From positions 1 to 64,000 of the forward strand of contig JAAXWX010000006.1 in the NCBI GenBank assembly GCA_013334755.1: a DNA stretch of 64,000 bases, given 5' to 3'. The translations under genes were made by a program, and so were the position numbers. The DNA is from Chlorobiaceae bacterium (GTDB taxonomy: Bacteria; Bacteroidota; Chlorobiia; Chlorobiales; Chlorobiaceae). The number at the start of each line of letters is the position of its first letter. Within the stretch, counting starts at the first letter, position 1. A model generated the notes under the pieces. That model did no database searches and was not told the origin of the DNA. It was given only the letters and a program-made list of their open reading frames with translations. Of the stretch, positions 62,948 through 64,000 are shown one piece after another.

Positions 62948-64000
62948 ATGATTGCACCAAAAAAGATTTTCCAGATGTTTTTCAGCCGGCTGAGACCGCT
63001 CAAACAAAAAATTTCTCCAGCACACCTGTTGCCATTGCTTGCCGGAACACTCGTTGTCGTTTTCTTCACCATCACACTTCTTCTGTCCGATCCAGGAAGC
63101 TATACTGACGAACTTGGCTTTACCGGCGATAATGATGTCGTCGTCATAGAAGAGAGCCCTCCAGTAAAACAACCGCTTGTTACGGTTACAAGGGAAAAGA
63201 TCAAACCCGGTGAATCACTCTATACCATTCTTTCAGACAAAGGTCTGTCACCCAACGAAATTGACGGTATAACAAAACAGCTTAAAGGCAATTTTTCACT
63301 TCGGGGTTTCCGGCCTGGACAAAGCTATGAAACGGCAAAAAACAGCGATGGCACCCTGCATCATTTCTCTTATTTCCAGGACAAGGCAACTACCATTCAT
63401 ATTGAACAAAACGAGGAAACCAGCCAGCTCGTGGTACGCCGAGATGTAAAAGAGTTTGATACCAGAATTGCATCCCTTGAAGGCACGGTGACCAACAATC
63501 TCTCAAGTTCCCTTAAATCTAATGGCCGACCCAACCTTATGGGCGGCATAAAAAACCTCTTTTCCTCCAGGGTGAATTTCAGAAACGATATTAACCCCGG
63601 AACAAAATACAAGATTCTTTTTGAAGAAAAATGGTTGATGAATGAATTTATAAGCACCGGAAAAATCCTCGCTGTTGAACTTTCACTCGCAAACCGCACC
63701 TGCAAAGCGTACCTGTACACTGACAATAAAGGCAAATCAGGTTATTTTGACGAACATGGCAATGCACTTGAGCGAACTTCACTGTTCATAACCCCTTGCA
63801 ACTATTCGCACATTTCAAGCAGCTTCGGATATCGGATTCATCCTCTGAAAAGAACAAGGCATTTTCATGGCGGAATAGATCTGGCTGCTGCTTCAGGTAC
63901 CCCGGTACGTGCCGTTGCCGATGGAAGAATTATTTTCAAGGGGACAAAAGGAGGAGCTGGCAATATGATAACAGTAGCACACTCCGACCATTATTACAGC
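62948..64000 (+). CDS. M23 family metallopeptidase (partial, runs off the window)
   Basis: This frame is open from an ATG at 62948 to the window end (351 codons) and so is missing from the ORF track. An N-terminal membrane segment (HLLPLLAGTLVVVFFTITLLL) is followed by a LysM/OapA-like region (KIKPGESLYTILSDKGLSPNEIDGI), a long linker domain with repeated strands, and the M23 core with SSFGYRIHP and HFHGGIDLAA, which hold the first His and the Asp of the zinc site. It resembles MepM/ShyA-type endopeptidases that cut peptidoglycan crosslinks. The C-terminal His motif is outside the window. Confidence 0.88.
   Translation, partial: MIAPKKIFQMFFSRLRPLKQKISPAHLLPLLAGTLVVVFFTITLLLSDPGSYTDELGFTGDNDVVVIEESPPVKQPLVTVTREKIKPGESLYTILSDKGLSPNEIDGITKQLKGNFSLRGFRPGQSYETAKNSDGTLHHFSYFQDKATTIHIEQNEETSQLVVRRDVKEFDTRIASLEGTVTNNLSSSLKSNGRPNLMGGIKNLFSSRVNFRNDINPGTKYKILFEEKWLMNEFISTGKILAVELSLANRTCKAYLYTDNKGKSGYFDEHGNALERTSLFITPCNYSHISSSFGYRIHPLKRTRHFHGGIDLAAASGTPVRAVADGRIIFKGTKGGAGNMITVAHSDHYYS

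Noticed and set aside
1-64000. CRISPR arrays, insertion sequences, phage genes or rRNA
   Set aside because: No regularly spaced direct repeats, transposase or integrase motifs, or rRNA signatures were seen on reading through.

Overview
The window looks like a chromosomal segment of a green sulfur bacterium (Chlorobiota, Chlorobium/Pelodictyon-like). The best evidence is a 75-residue chlorosome envelope protein of the CsmB/CsmF family at 3.2 kb. It is supported by a Gram-negative envelope gene set (bamA, lpxB, lptC, skp/ompH, kdsD) and by a 35-residue AURKAIP1/bS22-like ribosomal protein of a kind I recall from Bacteroidota and relatives. This placement comes from gene content only; no search was run. 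Almost everything is core chromosome. I see no insertion sequence, prophage, CRISPR array, rRNA or replication origin.

Layout. 0-3 kb: the end of an unknown gene, an HD-domain protein overlapping a lipoprotein, a secreted discoidin-like protein and a flavodoxin-type reductase. 3-12 kb: the chlorosome gene with its terminator, a START-like (SRPBCC) protein, two adjacent L,D-transpeptidases of different families, a SIMPL protein, several orphan membrane proteins, an NlpC/P60 hydrolase and lpxB. 12-18 kb: a phosphohexomutase, an ECF sigma factor with a membrane anti-sigma-like protein and a CpxP-like periplasmic protein, a polysaccharide flippase and kdsD. 18-27 kb: a long structured intergenic repeat, sucD, gatA, uppS-bamA, a bifunctional-nuclease-domain protein and etfBA. 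27-31.6 kb: the bS22-like gene, tRNA-Lys, tRNA-Leu and a terminator, then rho, folC, ruvA and rpsT. 31.8-43 kb: glmM-like and ABC transporter genes, a LolC/FtsX-type permease, an odd intergenic region, fni-polyprenyl synthase-dprA, and ompH-lptC-panD-glmU (nucleotidyltransferase part only). 43-55 kb (minus strand): yicC-gmk-rpoZ-VOC and the translation cluster rimP-nusA-infB-rbfA-truB-ribF-rpsO, then hisS, a glutaredoxin-like gene and an orphan PTS IIA. 55-64 kb: cdsA, a CPBP protease, a glycosyltransferase, a flippase-like membrane protein, an ICMT-like membrane protein, an isolated secreted protein between long regulatory DNA and a strong terminator, a DUF4438 gene behind an unknown Cys-motif gene, and an M23 peptidase cut by the window end.

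How the genes work together. Three themes recur. One is envelope building: undecaprenyl phosphate (uppS, polyprenyl synthase, fni), UDP-GlcNAc precursors (glmM, glmU), lipid A/KDO (lpxB, kdsD), LPS and OMP transport (lptC, bamA, skp) and peptidoglycan remodelling (two Ldts, NlpC/P60, M23). The second is the transcription/translation core (nusA, infB, rimP, rbfA, truB, rho, rpoZ, rpsO, rpsT, hisS, gatA). The third is a probable envelope stress circuit around the ECF sigma factor.

The window does not show an obvious new defence or mobile system. The most interesting items are the bS22-like/tRNA unit, the sigma/CpxP cassette with a 21-codon coupled mini-ORF, the isolated secreted protein at 60.4 kb, the DUF4438 pair, the structured repeat at 18.1 kb, the odd intergenic DNA at 27.3-27.7 and 36.5-37.05 kb, and the terminator-like hairpin just before rimP-nusA-infB.
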